A stretch of 64,000 bases of DNA from Novakomyces olei (GCA_016906335.1 JADEYG010000012.1:806501-870500), one strand, 5' to 3'. Counted from the stretch's first letter, positions 44,861 to 57,464 are shown. Translations and numbers: made by a program. The notes: generated by a model not told the origin, from the sequence alone.

Positions 44861-45863
44861 GCAAAGAAATGACTTTCGGCCTCGCAATAGTAAGGATACT
44901 CCAGCAAAAAATGAACCTTAGTGTACAAAAATAGCCCCAATATATAATCAAGTCAATACTTTTAGTAGTAAATACGCGGGTAATATTCACGGACGTAATA
45001 ACGTTGCGCCCAAAAGGAGAATTTCTTGCTAAAAAGCGGGTGAGACCGGTGACAGAAGGCTCTGTAAATTAGAGCGAACCTTTGACGAGAAGTTTCAAAC
45101 GACCTGCAAGACAGGGCAAAAGGAAATCACTTTTTAAAGTCTAGAATTTTCAGCGGAAAGTCAATTGAATAGCCAGCAGTAGTAGCTGCAATTGCTTATT
45201 AGGCGCAAGGTGGTGCTTTTGAATGTAAAGCCAAATAAGCCTGACGAGTCCAGACAAAGTGTTTCCGGCCCTTTAAAAATTGCCTAATACCATAAATGTA
45301 CAAACGTCTCGCAGGCACGCATTAACCAAGATAATACGAACGGTTTTGAAGCTTAGCGCATGACAGCAATTGCTGATACTGACGCTGATTTTTAAAGGTT
45401 TGGCAATTAATTACATGGCACGATGCCCGCTTGCTGATCCCCTTCGTCAACCTTTCTTGTCGGCCAAATCAAATAAAACAAAATATTGTACAGATAAATT
45501 GAACAGGAGACGCTTTAACGCCTCGTCACTCGTTGACGCCGAGATTGATGCCCCCCTTCAATCGGGACATACGGAAATTAGAGTAATGTGGAGAACTGAT
45601 CCTCACGCTCCCGAATAGATACATTATTGCTTAGTCGCCGTTTATCATGATAGCCATGGCTCAATACGTAATGCCCGGTTTATCTTGAACCATTGTGAAA
45701 TCGAGAATGTCTCAAGACTGATTTATCTTATAAACTATCATTAGTCTACTATAATCCTGCTGTTGAGATATACGTTTATCTGGACCAAGCAAGGCACGTG
45801 ACTCCGCTATTGACGATATCATCCTCAAAAGCATAGAGCCCTTTGTTGGCCTTTGCGCAAAAG
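44861..45863. other. Divergent spacer with a possible small ORF
   Basis: About 1 kb. A frame 45415-45618 (67 aa, MARCPLADPLRQPFLSAKSN to HTEIRVMWRTDPHAPE) has a plausible composition but no recognised family and could be chance. Otherwise AT-rich. Confidence 0.3.
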
Positions 45864-46691
45864 ATGGAGGATCCATACTTTCAAGTTCGAGATGATTTAT
45901 TGCGGCAAGTGGACGATGCAAAAGTGGCATATACTACACGGCAAGAAGAAATCCGGGCTGCTAGTAATCCTGCCTCCAGCGTCGCAGTGGCAAATGCTAG
46001 TAGTAATTTGAGCTTTGCCCTCGACGCAGTACATGAGACTTTACAAGACTTGGAGGCTGCGGTAGAAGCAATCGAGCAAGATCCAGTGGCGTATGGTCTA
46101 TCTGAAGGAGAAGCCCGAGATAGACGGAAGTTTCTACACGCAATTGAAGCAGAGGCAGACGCTATGCAACGTGAATTAGCTGCACCTTATCCTGAGGACA
46201 AAAACAAGTTGCAAGATCCAAAGGCATCTTCAACTCCACCGCCTCCAAGCTATAAGGAAGACGATTTAGAAGGAGGGATTCGCGACTCTCATGCTTCTGT
46301 AATGGAGCAACAGTACCAAGATCAGCTTTTGGAAGACCAGGACCAGCAGCTTGACTCGGTGAGCCAGACAATCGGTAATCTTAGGGAACAAGCAGTATTA
46401 ATGGGCCGCGAGCTCTACGATCATAGCGAGTAAGTCGTTCTGAAGAATGTGTTATGCTGATGCATTAGATTATTGCGAGGTGTGGATGAACAGGTGGACC
46501 GGACGGGCGATAGACTACGCCGGGGCATGCGACGGCTCAATCATTTCATTAAATCAAACGAGGGTATTGTGCTTACTTTATTTTTAGATTGACTAATATT
46601 TTTTGTATTTGCAGACACCAAAAGCTCGTGCTGTATTGCCGTACTCGTTGTCGTTTTGATTATTCTGCTTGTGCTTGTCATCCTTGCATAG
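45864..46691 (+). CDS. TLG1: Syntaxin-6/Tlg1-type Qc-SNARE
   Basis: Three exons: 45864-46429, 46469-46563, 46615-46691, with introns of 39 and 51 bases, 245 aa. Starts MEDPYFQVRDDLLRQV, the conserved N-terminal block of syntaxin 6/10 proteins (a three-helix domain, residues about 1-100). The SNARE motif runs across the first intron: QQLDSVSQTIGNLREQAVLM, LYDHSELLRGVDEQVDRTGD, with the central Gln at the zero layer. A C-terminal anchor begins CCIAVLVVVLIILLV. It mediates fusion of endosome-derived vesicles with the trans-Golgi. Complete. Confidence 0.93.
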
Positions 46692-47173
46692 ATTTGTTGT
46701 ATATACACAGTGGAGAAAATTATGAGGACAACTTAAACAATGTTCGGCCAAGTTGGAGTAGAATACATCTATAATACAAACATTCAAATACTTGGATGCC
46801 TTTACTGTTATTGTACGCTCATAGATCAATTCTGAGCAGGTGCTCTCAGCTCTGTCCCCAGCCAATACAATCATTGCGCTCGTCCGTATATGGTTTTGAG
46901 TCTGCACTTTTCGATACGCCAGGTTCAAACATTGTCAAAACGATGCTCAGTAAACGAGTCGTACCCTTTAATTCAAACAGTAAAACTTTGCTGAGCAAAA
47001 TAAAAATAGAATTAGGATATTATCAAGAACTAAACATTGGACATACAGAGACAGGACTGAGGTAATAACGCTGGGAACGGCTAATACCAAACCTAACGAG
47101 CACATCTGCTCGATCTGGTGAACTAGCGCCCTTTCCAAAATCACTGAGGGTATCAAAAAGCACGTGGAAAAGG
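46692..47173. other. Convergent spacer
   Basis: 482 bases, AT-rich, between convergent genes. Nothing recognised. Confidence 0.45.
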
Positions 47174-48535
47174 CTATACCCGTCGTCCGCCTGCTCTTGC
47201 ACCCGGGTCACCAGCTCGATCAATTCCACGCATAACATCAGCAAAGCGTGCTTGTGCCTCAGGATCCCTGGCACTTTGAGCTTCAATGCGTCCGTCATTC
47301 AAATCTTCACCGGTCTCATCTTCGTCAGGATCAATCCATTGGCCCTGTTCATACTCTCTTTGTCCATCGTCATCATCATCAAATGCTAATTTTGGGGTAC
47401 TATCGCCCGCTCCACGCCCGGCAATGAGTTCGTCGTCTTCATTGCTACTGCCTTCGTCTTCCATGTCTGAAAGTGTTTGGGAAATATTTGCGGGAGGCAT
47501 TTTGTGTGATGCTTTACTGAAAGTTTTTCCACCAGCCGTCGCTTTACTCGATCCTCCATCCACATTCATATCCGCCATGAGCTCATCTAGTTGGCGCTGC
47601 TTTGCCTGTGCTTGCTTCTGCTCCTGCTCAGCCCGGAGACGATCAATTTCAGGTCGGTAAACAGCGTAATATTCTTCGACTTTTGCATTTACTGTTTCAA
47701 AGAATTCATCCATTCCAGAGCCTGTTAAAGCCGATACGGAGACCACGTCCAGGTGGCGATAAAATTCTTCAAGCATTAAAGACATCGAGTTCATTAAAGA
47801 GTTCATGTATCCACTGCCCTCGTTCTCGTCAGCTTTTAAAGCAGCCTGGAAAGCTTCAAAGTCGCGCATCCACGTGCGCATAGTAGTGTCGGGAACAACA
47901 TCTGTTTTGTTAAATACAATCACGAGCGGCAGCCTCGATTTGTACAAAATTGAGCAAGCATAAAGCATGCTGGACATAAACGTGACCGGTGAAGCGGATC
48001 TTGGAGTATCAATTATATAAGCAATGCATGTTGGAAAAGAGGCCGCCAGAGTGTCGGTAATAATGCTGCCCGAGGCGGACCACTGAAAGATTTCAATCTG
48101 ACCTGGCGTATCAATAAGCACGTGTGATACTTTCTCGTCACACCGATTATCCAATATTTGTAGCACTTGATCGAATTTTGTCGTAAAAAGATTGAGCGAC
48201 GTCATTATGGCCCCGTTAGGGCCAAGATTATAATGCTCCATGACCTGATGATAATTGACGGTATCGCGAATATCGATATTTGCATGATACGGCACGTTCC
48301 TTACAGCCGGATCCAAATTCATAACGTAAGGTAACGGCGTACCGGGGGCATCTGCACTGCGAGCATACAAATGGCTAACAAGCCTCTGCATCAAGGTCGT
48401 TTTACCTTTTTTCAAGTTAAAAAGTCGACATCATTTGTTCTTCTTACCCGATCCTGCCATGCCAAGGACAATAATACAGGGCGGTTTATCCGTGTTTGCC
48501 GCGGAACCGGCTGCCGTAGCGTCCGGCGTCGCCAT
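47174..48535 (-). CDS. NPA3: GPN-loop GTPase 1 (Npa3/XAB1)
   Basis: Two exons, 48448-48535 and 47174-48405 (42-base intron that splits the P-loop), 439 aa. The joined start reads [18 protein letters not shown] (Walker A). Further motifs: the diagnostic GPN loop [23 protein letters not shown] (G3), FNKTDVV (G4) and VSALTGSG (G5). The C-terminal third is acidic with Asp/Glu runs, typical of Npa3. The protein is needed for assembly and nuclear import of RNA polymerase II. The start at 48535 adds the otherwise missing P-loop. Complete. Confidence 0.96.
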
Positions 48536-49119
48536 TGCTTTAGCTTTGGGCTTTCGTCCTATTAGATTGGTGCGTATGGCATTTTATACTATTTATTTAT
48601 CATATACAATTGTAATCTTATAGTATTTTATATACAATTTTTTTAATGTTTCTTTTCTTCTTAATTTACTTTTTATTATCAGGTATACAATTAATGTAGC
48701 ACAACCCTCATACAATCTGCGCTTACATCACGAGCAACAACTCTTTTATTTCGTTTTTCTCTACTCTTTTTTATTCTTTATTTTTTTAATTTTATTCTAC
48801 TCTTCATTTTCGATCTTCTTGCTACAAAAGTAATCTCGAGCTAGAAAATATTCTGCTAAAGCGATCGATATCGTATGTACCGTAGCCCAGCGGGCCATGA
48901 TTGATCAATACCTTTTATCAGAGACATATTTGTACTATTAGCCAAAGCAGACGTGTTGAAGTTTATTGATCTGGGTGGTTGTGTGCAACTGGATTCACAA
49001 TCTATCCCTGAAAAGAAAAGGCCTTGATAAGGTGTTAATTTATTATTCTTTTTCTCCTTTACATTCTTACTCTGTTCAAGTCAAACACAGTATTCGAGGC
49101 ATTTAATATTTCTTTCACG
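48536..49119. promoter_or_regulatory. Divergent promoter region of NPA3 and NDUFAF3-like genes
   Basis: 584 T-rich bases. No specific site recognised. Confidence 0.4.
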
Positions 49120-49944
49120 ATGCCGTTTCTGCGCATCAGCATACAGCATTGCGGAAAACTGACGGGAATAATCAGCAAAAGCTATGGCGGACAATGCTCG
49201 AATTGTGCAGCAGCCGCAGCAGTACGTGCTTTCTCTCTTTCAGGGAGACGATCTCGTGGAGCATACCTGTCAGAGTTAAAGACGGAGGGCACTGAAGTTA
49301 GCCGGAAAAGGGAGAACGATAAAGTGCGAACTGCTACTTCACGCGATCGCGGCAGTATGTTTGAGAACATCCTGAGCGGTACTGAGCAGAGTCTACAAAA
49401 AATGGGCCGTGTATTTGTCGAGTCAGTGGACGATGATGCCGGTACAATTTTATTAAGCAACGGCCTCTTTTTGCGATTAGGGTCCGGTGTGCGTAATAGC
49501 CCGCACTGGGTTGATGGGCTTATGCTACTGAGTGGACGAGTCTTATTATTGCGCTCTTCCCCAAACACACCTTTATTGGCAGCAGGAAACAAAAAATTTG
49601 TGCCTGGGAAAGAAGTCCGCACACTGGAATTGAGTCCATCATGGTTAGGTACGTTGGGCGTAACTGCAGACGAGCGGCCAGAGACATTAGTAATAGGGCT
49701 GGCTGGCCACGGAGAGCCGTTGCAGATCGGACGTTACATGAACAAGAAACTGCGAAGTTTGGGGATAAATACAGAGCAAAAGTTAGCACCGGGTTGGTCT
49801 CGGGCGTCGTCTTTGTTCAACGTCATGCAGAGTGAGCACAGACGGGTGGCATTGATACTGGTACGGCGGGAGGATGCGGAAGACGACCTTGAAGACGACC
49901 TTGCTGCACCAGAAAATGTGAAGAATAATGATGGTGAGAGCTAA
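49120..49944 (+). CDS. Complex I assembly factor NDUFAF3-like (Mth938 domain)
   Basis: Single open frame, 274 aa. The first 50 residues are rich in Arg, Ser, Ala and Cys with no early acids (FSLSGRRSRG), a likely mitochondrial presequence. The Mth938/NDUFAF3 domain follows: FENILSGTEQSLQKMG, ILLSNGLFLR, WVDGLMLLSGRVLLL, LELSPSWLGTLG, ERPETLVIGLAGHGEPL, LGINTEQKLAPGWSRASSLF and HRRVALILVRRE. NDUFAF3 pairs with NDUFAF4 in early assembly of NADH dehydrogenase. The order and the GxxGIxTE / ALILV ending fit the family; overall similarity is moderate. Its presence implies that the organism has respiratory complex I. The last 25 residues are acidic. Confidence 0.8.
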   Translation: MPFLRISIQHCGKLTGIISKSYGGQCSNCAAAAAVRAFSLSGRRSRGAYLSELKTEGTEVSRKRENDKVRTATSRDRGSMFENILSGTEQSLQKMGRVFVESVDDDAGTILLSNGLFLRLGSGVRNSPHWVDGLMLLSGRVLLLRSSPNTPLLAAGNKKFVPGKEVRTLELSPSWLGTLGVTADERPETLVIGLAGHGEPLQIGRYMNKKLRSLGINTEQKLAPGWSRASSLFNVMQSEHRRVALILVRREDAEDDLEDDLAAPENVKNNDGES

Positions 49945-51360
49945 TGCGAAGGCCAACGCCATTTGACAATATTACACAATATATTGGTCGTTTTAAGATA
50001 AAAGATGGAGCATAACCGTATTCAACACTATCCACTTGACAAATTTGCAGCCATTGTATATAATTTTAATCAAATTTAAGAGTCCACTAGACTACCTTGT
50101 ACGCAGACGACCAGCGTTGTCCAGATCGGTAACAATGATAATATAATAAAAGTTTAGTGAGGCAGTGGAGAGTTTCCAAAGGACCTTGTGGAGAATATAG
50201 TATATATGAGCTTAATATTTGAAATGTAATGATTCATTGTCTATGCCAAGAAGGCGGGATTGAAGAACAGGCGGTATTTATAAGGTTGAGTATTATTTAC
50301 ACTCAGCTCAAATGTACCTCAGTCCGAGAATGCAAGCATTAAGCGAATGCTTGTTTACGCGAACTCAACCAGCCATAATTCCGTTGCGCGTTGCCCCTCA
50401 TATTCATGCCAATATTCATGCCACGGCAATTGCCAATATTTGTCACAAGAATTGCGGAGTATAGAATGCATCTCTACCGCTCAACGGTCGGCAACGGTCG
50501 ACAGGTGAACACAAGGGGCGTAAATGTCAGCGAATTAGCATCCACAAGGCGGACAGTTCATATTCTTCAAGCAATCTAGACCTTTTTACACAGGCGTAGA
50601 AGAATAATTCCGGAACATTAATCGCACGCATCTATACACAAGTAAGTAGAACTAGTCATGGTTTTAATGTAAATAACGAAATGCTGCAAGGAGACTGGTA
50701 TTAGCCGGATATTGTTGGCCGAGGTTCTTTAAAGTCCCCTTTTATGAAACATCGGGCTTGCTTTCAAGTAATATAAATGGGCCGGTAACTAGCGAAAATG
50801 GGATGTATACGTTACACGACGCTACGATCGGTCACATGCTGGTGTTGATCACTTCAAACTAAATTACGATGCACGCGACGGGCGCTCATAAACATGCACA
50901 CTCTTCTTGGCCCGCAAATTAATTTGCTTTATTTAGACCGAAATGATGAATAGTCCGACAAGCTCGCCCCTCTTTGCATCGATTTTGTGCAGCATTCATC
51001 ATCACTGTATTGCGAATTATTTAGTGCCTTTTGCTTGACTTTTGGCATTGGTATACTTAATATTGTAAACTTGATTTGAAATGCTCCATATTTTAATAAA
51101 ATACCTATATATTAATATCATTGCACGCACTATCACTTCTATATATAAACACACCCAAAAATAGCCAGAATACCCTGCCGACCAACCTCGCGTGTCTATT
51201 TCCGTTACGCATTCTTGCTCATTCTACTTGTTCCCGTTTGGGACGCGCGTTCGATTTTTTGCTTTTCACCTTATAAATAGGGCAAGGTTCCCCTTGAGCT
51301 ATTATTTGCAAAACCCACCTTCGTTAATTATTGTCATTGACAACAAATTTCTTCAACACA
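49945..51360. other. Long spacer upstream of GPI protein gene
   Basis: 1.4 kb of AT-rich DNA with no gene recognised. The last 250 bases hold two TATA-like sequences (51141-51149 and 51272-51279), fitting a strong regulated promoter. Confidence 0.5.
51272..51279 (+). promoter_or_regulatory. TATA box of GPI wall protein gene
   Basis: TATAAATA, 82 bases before the ATG. A pyrimidine-rich leader with CAACAC lies next to the start. The best promoter in the window by eye. Confidence 0.55.
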
Positions 51361-52029
51361 ATGGTTGTTTCTACTCTCGTTTTGGCTGCTCTTGCCAGCG
51401 CCGTTTCTGCTATTCGAGTCACCCAGCCCGACTCGAACACTATCTGGACTGTCGGTACTGAAGCTACTGTGCGATTTGACACTGTCAGCACTGATCCCGA
51501 CGTTGTTGATGTGTACTTGAACCAACAATACGAGGTATCCTCTACCATCACTACGCTGCTCGCAAGCAACGTCAGCACGGCAGATGGCTCCGTTACGATT
51601 GATACGTCAAAGTTGTCTCCCGGAAAACTGTTGCAAGTTGACTTGACTCGGCCAAACTCGCCTTATTCCATCTATGCTCAGTCTACTCAATTCAACATTA
51701 CTGCTCCTGTATCGTCCTCCACGGAGTCAACCTCTACTGCTACTTCTAGCAGCTCAAGCACCGCAGATTCGAGCTCCGCTTCAGCTCACCACCCTTCTAC
51801 CGTCTCTACTCATCCCCGTGTAGTTGCTACTGGCGCGGCCGTCTCTAACGGTAGCTTTACAAATGGCACATATACCAACGGAACCACCTCTAGTGGCTCC
51901 GGCTCTGGCAGCTCTACTAGCTCTGGTTCTAGCAGTTCTCCTTCTCAGGCAAGCGGTGCTGGCCGGATCGGAGCCAGTGTTGGCGCTGTGTTACTGGGTG
52001 GCCTGGCTGCTGCCTTGTACCTTGCATAA
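51361..52029 (+). CDS. GPI-anchored Ser-rich cell-wall protein (Kre9/Knh1-like N-domain)
   Basis: Single open frame, 222 aa. Signal peptide MVVSTLVLAALASAVSA (cleavage about residue 17). The first domain (residues about 18-115) has the pattern IRVTQPDSNTIWTVGTEATV, then VDVYLNQQYEVSSTI and SPYSIYAQSTQFNI. This matches the Ig-like N-domain of Kre9/Knh1 and related Ser-Thr-rich GPI proteins. It is followed by a Ser/Thr/Gly stretch with N-glycosylation sites (NGS, NGT). The end is a hydrophobic tail (IGASVGAVLLGGLAAALYLA) preceded by small residues, a GPI attachment signal. Codons look biased (GTC, ACT, CTC) as in a highly expressed gene. Probably wall structural or glucan-linked. Confidence 0.9.
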   Translation: MVVSTLVLAALASAVSAIRVTQPDSNTIWTVGTEATVRFDTVSTDPDVVDVYLNQQYEVSSTITTLLASNVSTADGSVTIDTSKLSPGKLLQVDLTRPNSPYSIYAQSTQFNITAPVSSSTESTSTATSSSSSTADSSSASAHHPSTVSTHPRVVATGAAVSNGSFTNGTYTNGTTSSGSGSGSSTSSGSSSSPSQASGAGRIGASVGAVLLGGLAAALYLA

Positions 52030-53250
52030 AGCGGTTAAACTATCATAACTACTATTGATACACGTTATCTAAAGAAATCCTTTTCATTCTTTTACTTTTT
52101 TCATTTCCTGTCTGCCCTTGTTATGTTTGGGGGCCACTTTAATGTGTTTGCGCGATCCTCATTGTCAAAGAGTGGTGTGTAACATCGAGCCGGTTGTTTT
52201 GATATAGCTCAGTATAATCTCAATAATAATAACTAAATTAATAATAAATTTAGATTATTCCATGGTATGACAATATGAACTATTGAATCCCTTAAACTTT
52301 AATTGAATCCTTTGTGGTTGCGTATGGTTACCGTTGTCACCACACAAAACCTTTCTAGTGCTGAATTCTCGGCCTTATTATTTTTGTTTTTATTTGCGAT
52401 CATTCCATTACCCCTTTCGGTACGCGTTGTGCGCGCTCGCGTGATTCGCTGCGCCACTAATATTAGGGTTTTCTCACAAAAGGATAGTTTTTATTTTGCA
52501 AATATCAAGGCTCTAGTATAGAATATACGACCTTGTTTTTTGCTTCGCAAACAAGTAATTTAGACTGGGAATAAAAGGGGGCAGATTTCGACAGTTGCGG
52601 TATTACCAGTAATATTATTGGGTGGATAGACCAGTTTATTTATCGAGGAAAGAACCGATCTTTACGGAGTGTGGTAGATTGTAAATAATTTTCACTCACT
52701 TTTATCCACAAATGTCAAAATGTCAAGCTATCTTTGCCATAATATTGATGGTAGCATATATTATTTGTCCACAATAAATTTGATTCGCTCTGCCATTAAT
52801 TTTTATGCCACTATATAGCCTGATGCGTGAAGATGCGAGCACGTGCAACCTATGATGTCATTATATTTTGGACATATGGTGCCGGCACCGACAATGGTGG
52901 GGTTTACAAGACAAACAATCTCAACGTCCGCAACACAAGAAACTTGCAGGACTAAAAGAACAAACGACCCATTTTTATCCACATATATTTTGGTTGTACA
53001 TTCTTACAAATATTTGAAATCATTGTATTCATGCCACGCTTATATACGTATTATACCTCTTCGGCGATACATAAATATAAACATCATGAACCATCATTAA
53101 AAATCATAAACAATCATGAATAATAATTTTCCTGAAATCATAATAACAATATTATCATCATCATCATCATCGTCATCATCAAAGACTCGTAACAATTCCA
53201 GCCCAGCCTCAAACCTGTAGCATTACAACTTTATAATTTCTATCAGATGT
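52030..53250. other. Convergent spacer, 1.2 kb
   Basis: AT-rich. A TTAGGGTT motif lies at 52463-52470 and a (CAT/ATC)n run at 53154-53180. A 66-codon frame at 52324-52521 shows no coding character. Confidence 0.45.
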
Positions 53251-55906
53251 TTACGCTTGTTGATGCTGCCGCCGTCGAGCAATCAACGTGGCCTTGTCCA
53301 AATTCAAGTCAAAAAGGCCCCCTCCGCCAACCCTTGCCCCACCAGCTCTCATCCTTCTATGAGCCTGTGGCTGTGCTTGCTGTGGCGGCTGTGGAGCAGC
53401 TTTGTTTGGTACGCTTTCAACACGTCTTTTTTTCAAAGCGTCCTGAAGACTCGTTGCCCGCATACTATGCTCGACCTGCTCAACCGTTGGTTCATCATTT
53501 GGTCCACTAAAATTACTGCCACTATCCCGCTTGTTTGTTCTTGCTGCCAGGATGACATCAGGACTAACTTGCTCTTCAATACCTTCTTCCTCGTCCTCCT
53601 CGTTCATAACGTTAAGCATATTTGCTTGCCAGTCGCCTGCATTGCCTACATTATTGCCTCCAACAGCACGTCGACGGGCTCCTTCCTCCTCCATTCGGTG
53701 GACGGCATACGTCACGTCAAAAGCTTCACGCAAGACTTGAACTCCTGGAGTCCTCATACCACGTGCAGGGCCCGGTGAACCCTCATACTCGTTGATCCAT
53801 TGAGGTGAGTCAAACCGCAATGGCGAGTCTGTGCTCTTGAATCCGGTTGGCGGAGCATCTGGTGCGGGAATAGTGGGCTCATTGACGTCACCTTTAATCC
53901 AAGGATGATCCAGAAATTGATTGATATCGTATCGCGCTGCAGCATCGACAGTGAGCAAATGCGAAATTAAATCCTGTGCCGACTTGCTAATTTCATCCCA
54001 CCAGGGAGATAAGAAAGTATACTGGCCGTGAGCAACTTTCTCTGTTAGCTGTTGAATGCTCTCATCGTAAAATGGAGGGAATCCACAGAGAAGCGTGTAA
54101 AGGACACAGCCAAGTGCCCACATATCAACAGATTTTGAATAACGTTCGTCTTTGACAATTTCAGGTGCAGTATACCCCACAGTCCCACATGGGGTCATTG
54201 TTTGCATATCCCATACAACTTTGCTTAGGCCAAAATCAGCAAGTTTAATGCGGCCGATACCGCCGGAACCCAGGCCTTGAACGAACTCCCCTTCGTCCTC
54301 TTTGTCCTCATCCTCGCCCTTGCGAACTTGAGGCGTCCTCGAGGGAACAAAGGGGATGGGGTCAAAAAGTAAATTCTCCGGTTTTATGTCCCTGTGTACC
54401 ACACCTTTTTCTTCGTGCAAATAACGGATGGCGTGAGCAACTTGCGTGATAACGTGACGTGAAAGATCTTCCGAAAAATAAGTAAGCCGCACAATTTGAT
54501 GGAATAGCTCGCCGCCCTTGCATAATTCAAGAACAAGAAAGTAATAGTCCCTTGTCTCGATAAATTCGATGAGACCAACGATGTTGGGATGATCTAGTTG
54601 CCGCATTATTTGGACTTCTTTGAGAATATTGGCCCGCTGTCGTTGTCAGTAATAGGAAAATATTAAAAAAATACTATGATGAATAATAAAAATAGTTAAA
54701 ACATCAAAAATAGTAAAAGTATTAAAACATTGAAAAAGATGAAGAAAACACGATAATATGATGCACACTCCATGGAGACACAAAAATCATCAAAAAAATT
54801 GTAAAATGATAAATCCTAAACTTTTGATGCAAATGCTAAACCAAGAGTAGTACAGCAAGGTGTTGATAACTAAATAGTACGTAGAGAATTGGTGAAAACA
54901 GCCAAAATGACGGGAAAAATCGCCATCAGATAACAGCAGCCAGAGCTGCTGATATGGTGAGAAAAACACACCTCAATGCCCTTGGGCTTCCTTTTCACAT
55001 TCGGGTGTAAATGACTCGTCTATTGTATTGGTGAATATCATAGTATGGGACACGCTTGACGAAGAGACGTATGTATTGGAGATACGGTTTGACAAAAGGA
55101 AAATAAACAAACAAGCCTGGAAAGGTGCGATTCGAAGCCGGGAAGCAGGATAGCTCGACAATATCCAAAACAGACGACGTACATTGAATTGAACATATAA
55201 AGGGGAAAAAAAGAAACGGGACAAAAAAAGTCATCAAATATTTAAAATCAAAGTAAAACCAAAAATTCAGCGCAAAATTGAAGAAGCTTGATCAGTCAAA
55301 AGGAAAATCAAGGCCGAGCAAATCTGAAAAAAAAAGCAAATCAAAATGTACGTGTTATAGTCATACCTGTGCCGGGCTAAGCTCATACTTTCGTACGGCT
55401 TTAATAGCCACTTCATCATTTGTCTTGGTATCCAATGCACGATAAACATTAGAAAAGGCCCCACTGCACATTAGCAATGTGTCCATTGAAAGCAAATGCC
55501 AACAAAATAAATCAAGGAATCCAAAAATCAAAGCATACTCTCCCATCTTCATCACAAGCTGGTATCGATCTAAACCTGGGTACTGTGGTATCCGGCCCTT
55601 GGCCTCTGCTTCCTCTGCGACAATTCGCTCGGCAGCTTCACTCCGTGCTTGTGCGGATGCAGATCTGGTACTAGTTGAGAGTGGTGAAGCGACTCCTGTG
55701 GCAGATTCATTTCCAGCAATGGAACTAGAAAATTCAGCTCCATTATTAGTAGATTTAGTTGCAGGCGCCGTTGTTGAATTGCCGCCCTGGCCACTTAAAG
55801 GCGGTTCTTGGTGGCGAGCAGACTGTGCTGGCATATTCGGCTGCTGCTTGCTGGCAGCTTGTTTCCCGTGCCGTATGAAATTCTTCAGATTCTCAATAAC
55901 CGCCAT
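53251..55906 (-). CDS. Rck2/Srk1-type stress-activated CAMK-family kinase
   Basis: Three exons: 55539-55906, 55367-55463, 53251-54636, with introns of 75 and 730 bases, 616 aa. It opens with MAVIENLKNFIRHGKQ. The kinase domain begins YPGLDRYQLVMKMGDGAFSN. It shows VAIKAVRKYEL (catalytic Lys), RANILKEVQIMRQLDHPNIV, VVHRDIKPENLLF, KLADFGLS, and the family signature CGTVGYTAPEIV and DERYSKSVDMWALGCVLYTL. A Gly/Asp/Glu-rich insert lies between the HRD and DFG blocks. The C-terminal end LFDLNLDKATLIARRR is the conserved tail with basic docking residues. In yeasts these kinases are targets of Hog1/Sty1 and control translation and Cdc25. Active-site residues complete. The 730-base intron is the longest well-supported one here. 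Confidence 0.94.
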
Positions 55907-57464
55907 CAGCTGAAGGAGGGAGAGAAAAGCCTGAAACAATACGAATTGTGTAATGTGCCGTTTGATCGGTTTGTGAGTGCGAGTCCTCGTTCTTACGTAG
56001 TAAATGGGTGAGCCAGTAACTGGAAACGGATTCTCTGCATAGTTTTTCCATTATACTTTTTCTGTATATATTTCCTAAACGTAACCCGTTAGGTACACTA
56101 TATACGTCGCATGGAACAATTACACACCCAACGAAATTCATAGTTACGTCAGGCAAAGGAGAAATAAGTAACGGCCCCGATCGTGGCAATGGATTTGCTT
56201 AATCAATGGTACTCGTCGGTTTGACGTAGTTGTTGGCTGTACTGTATTATAAAGGAATTATCAAGCATACTCTGTTTCGAAACGCAAATCATACAATGAA
56301 ATTCGGTAGTATTGGCCCTGCTATCATGATTCCTGTACTCTGCTGCCTATATATATATATATATACACAGAAATTATTCATAAACAAAATATTTGTATCC
56401 GTTCCTCCCTACGTAATACCGCTCCTTGATCCACCACGTCATACTGTCCGGCTGATTTAATTAGTTTGGCAAACAAGGATCGAGAATTGTGCATTTTGGC
56501 GGCCGCAGGTAGAACAAACAAGAGAGAATTCAATCAGATACACAAAAATCTATAGTTTCTACCGTAGCTTGTTCCATGCTGCTTTGGAGGATAGAATCCA
56601 GATGAACAGGTTTTGCCCAAAAACGTGTTCATGACTGCCAATTTCGAGCGACTCTGCTCTTTTAGGCTTCAGCGCGAATTGAAACATGATTCAAATGTGA
56701 CATGCGAATAACTTGAATGTATTTGTCATATATCCAAACGATTCCAAATGATAGCAATATTGTATTAGCAGCTTTCTATTATCAGCTGTGCCTGTGTTGA
56801 AATTATAAAGGCGTGTAATGTTTAGCTGCAATAAGGCCGCAATAACGGGCAGGCAGGTTTATTGGCCTTTTTCGATCTTTCAAGTGTTTAATCATCTACG
56901 TATATCTATCAAAATACCAATGGCGTGGAAATATGATGAGAATCAATGGTAAATAAATAATAATCAAGTGGGAATGAAATCGATACGGGTTAGACCTCAA
57001 AGCTATCATAAAAATTGGTGACCAGACGAGGGTTCGTTTTAATCAACTTCAGCATGTAAAACCCGCCAAGTTCATAGCGTTCCTAGCTGTGATTGATTAA
57101 GCAGTTTTAACAGCGAAATGAAGGAATACGAGATTATAATTAATGATGAATCCGAAAGCATTTGCCAAAGATCAGAATTCTTGGCCACAATTCGTAACAA
57201 TATTTACGCTTAAACTCTGGTAAATCAGCCGAGTTTGGCGCATTCATACGAAGCAGCGTCAGGCAGATCAAGACCCGAAAAAAGTTGCATTGCGTCGATC
57301 AAAATCAACTCCCTTTATTCATTCGTCATGATGCAGCAGTAAAGTTCCAAAAGTTCCAAACCGAAACTAAAGCCAAAGCCTTCAGTTACCGGTTTAGCCT
57401 CCGCTCATAGATATGCACATATCTCCCAAGATTTCATAATCCCAAAATCAGAAACCGACGTCCA
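55907..57464. other. Spacer, 1.56 kb
   Basis: AT-rich region upstream of the kinase gene and downstream of a small minus-strand gene. It includes a short (TA)n run at about 56347-56365. I looked for snRNA and tRNA signatures and saw none. Confidence 0.45.

Noticed and set aside
47286-47660. 124-codon plus-strand Ser-rich frame inside NPA3
   Set aside because: Complement of the acidic tail codons (GAT/GAA giving Ser and Phe); a shadow.
52324-52521. 66-codon frame in the spacer after the GPI protein gene
   Set aside because: AT-rich, hydrophobic by composition, no homologous feature and no splice context.
55126-55141. Sequence like a tRNA B box in the kinase intron
   Set aside because: The bases around it give no A box or cloverleaf on either strand.
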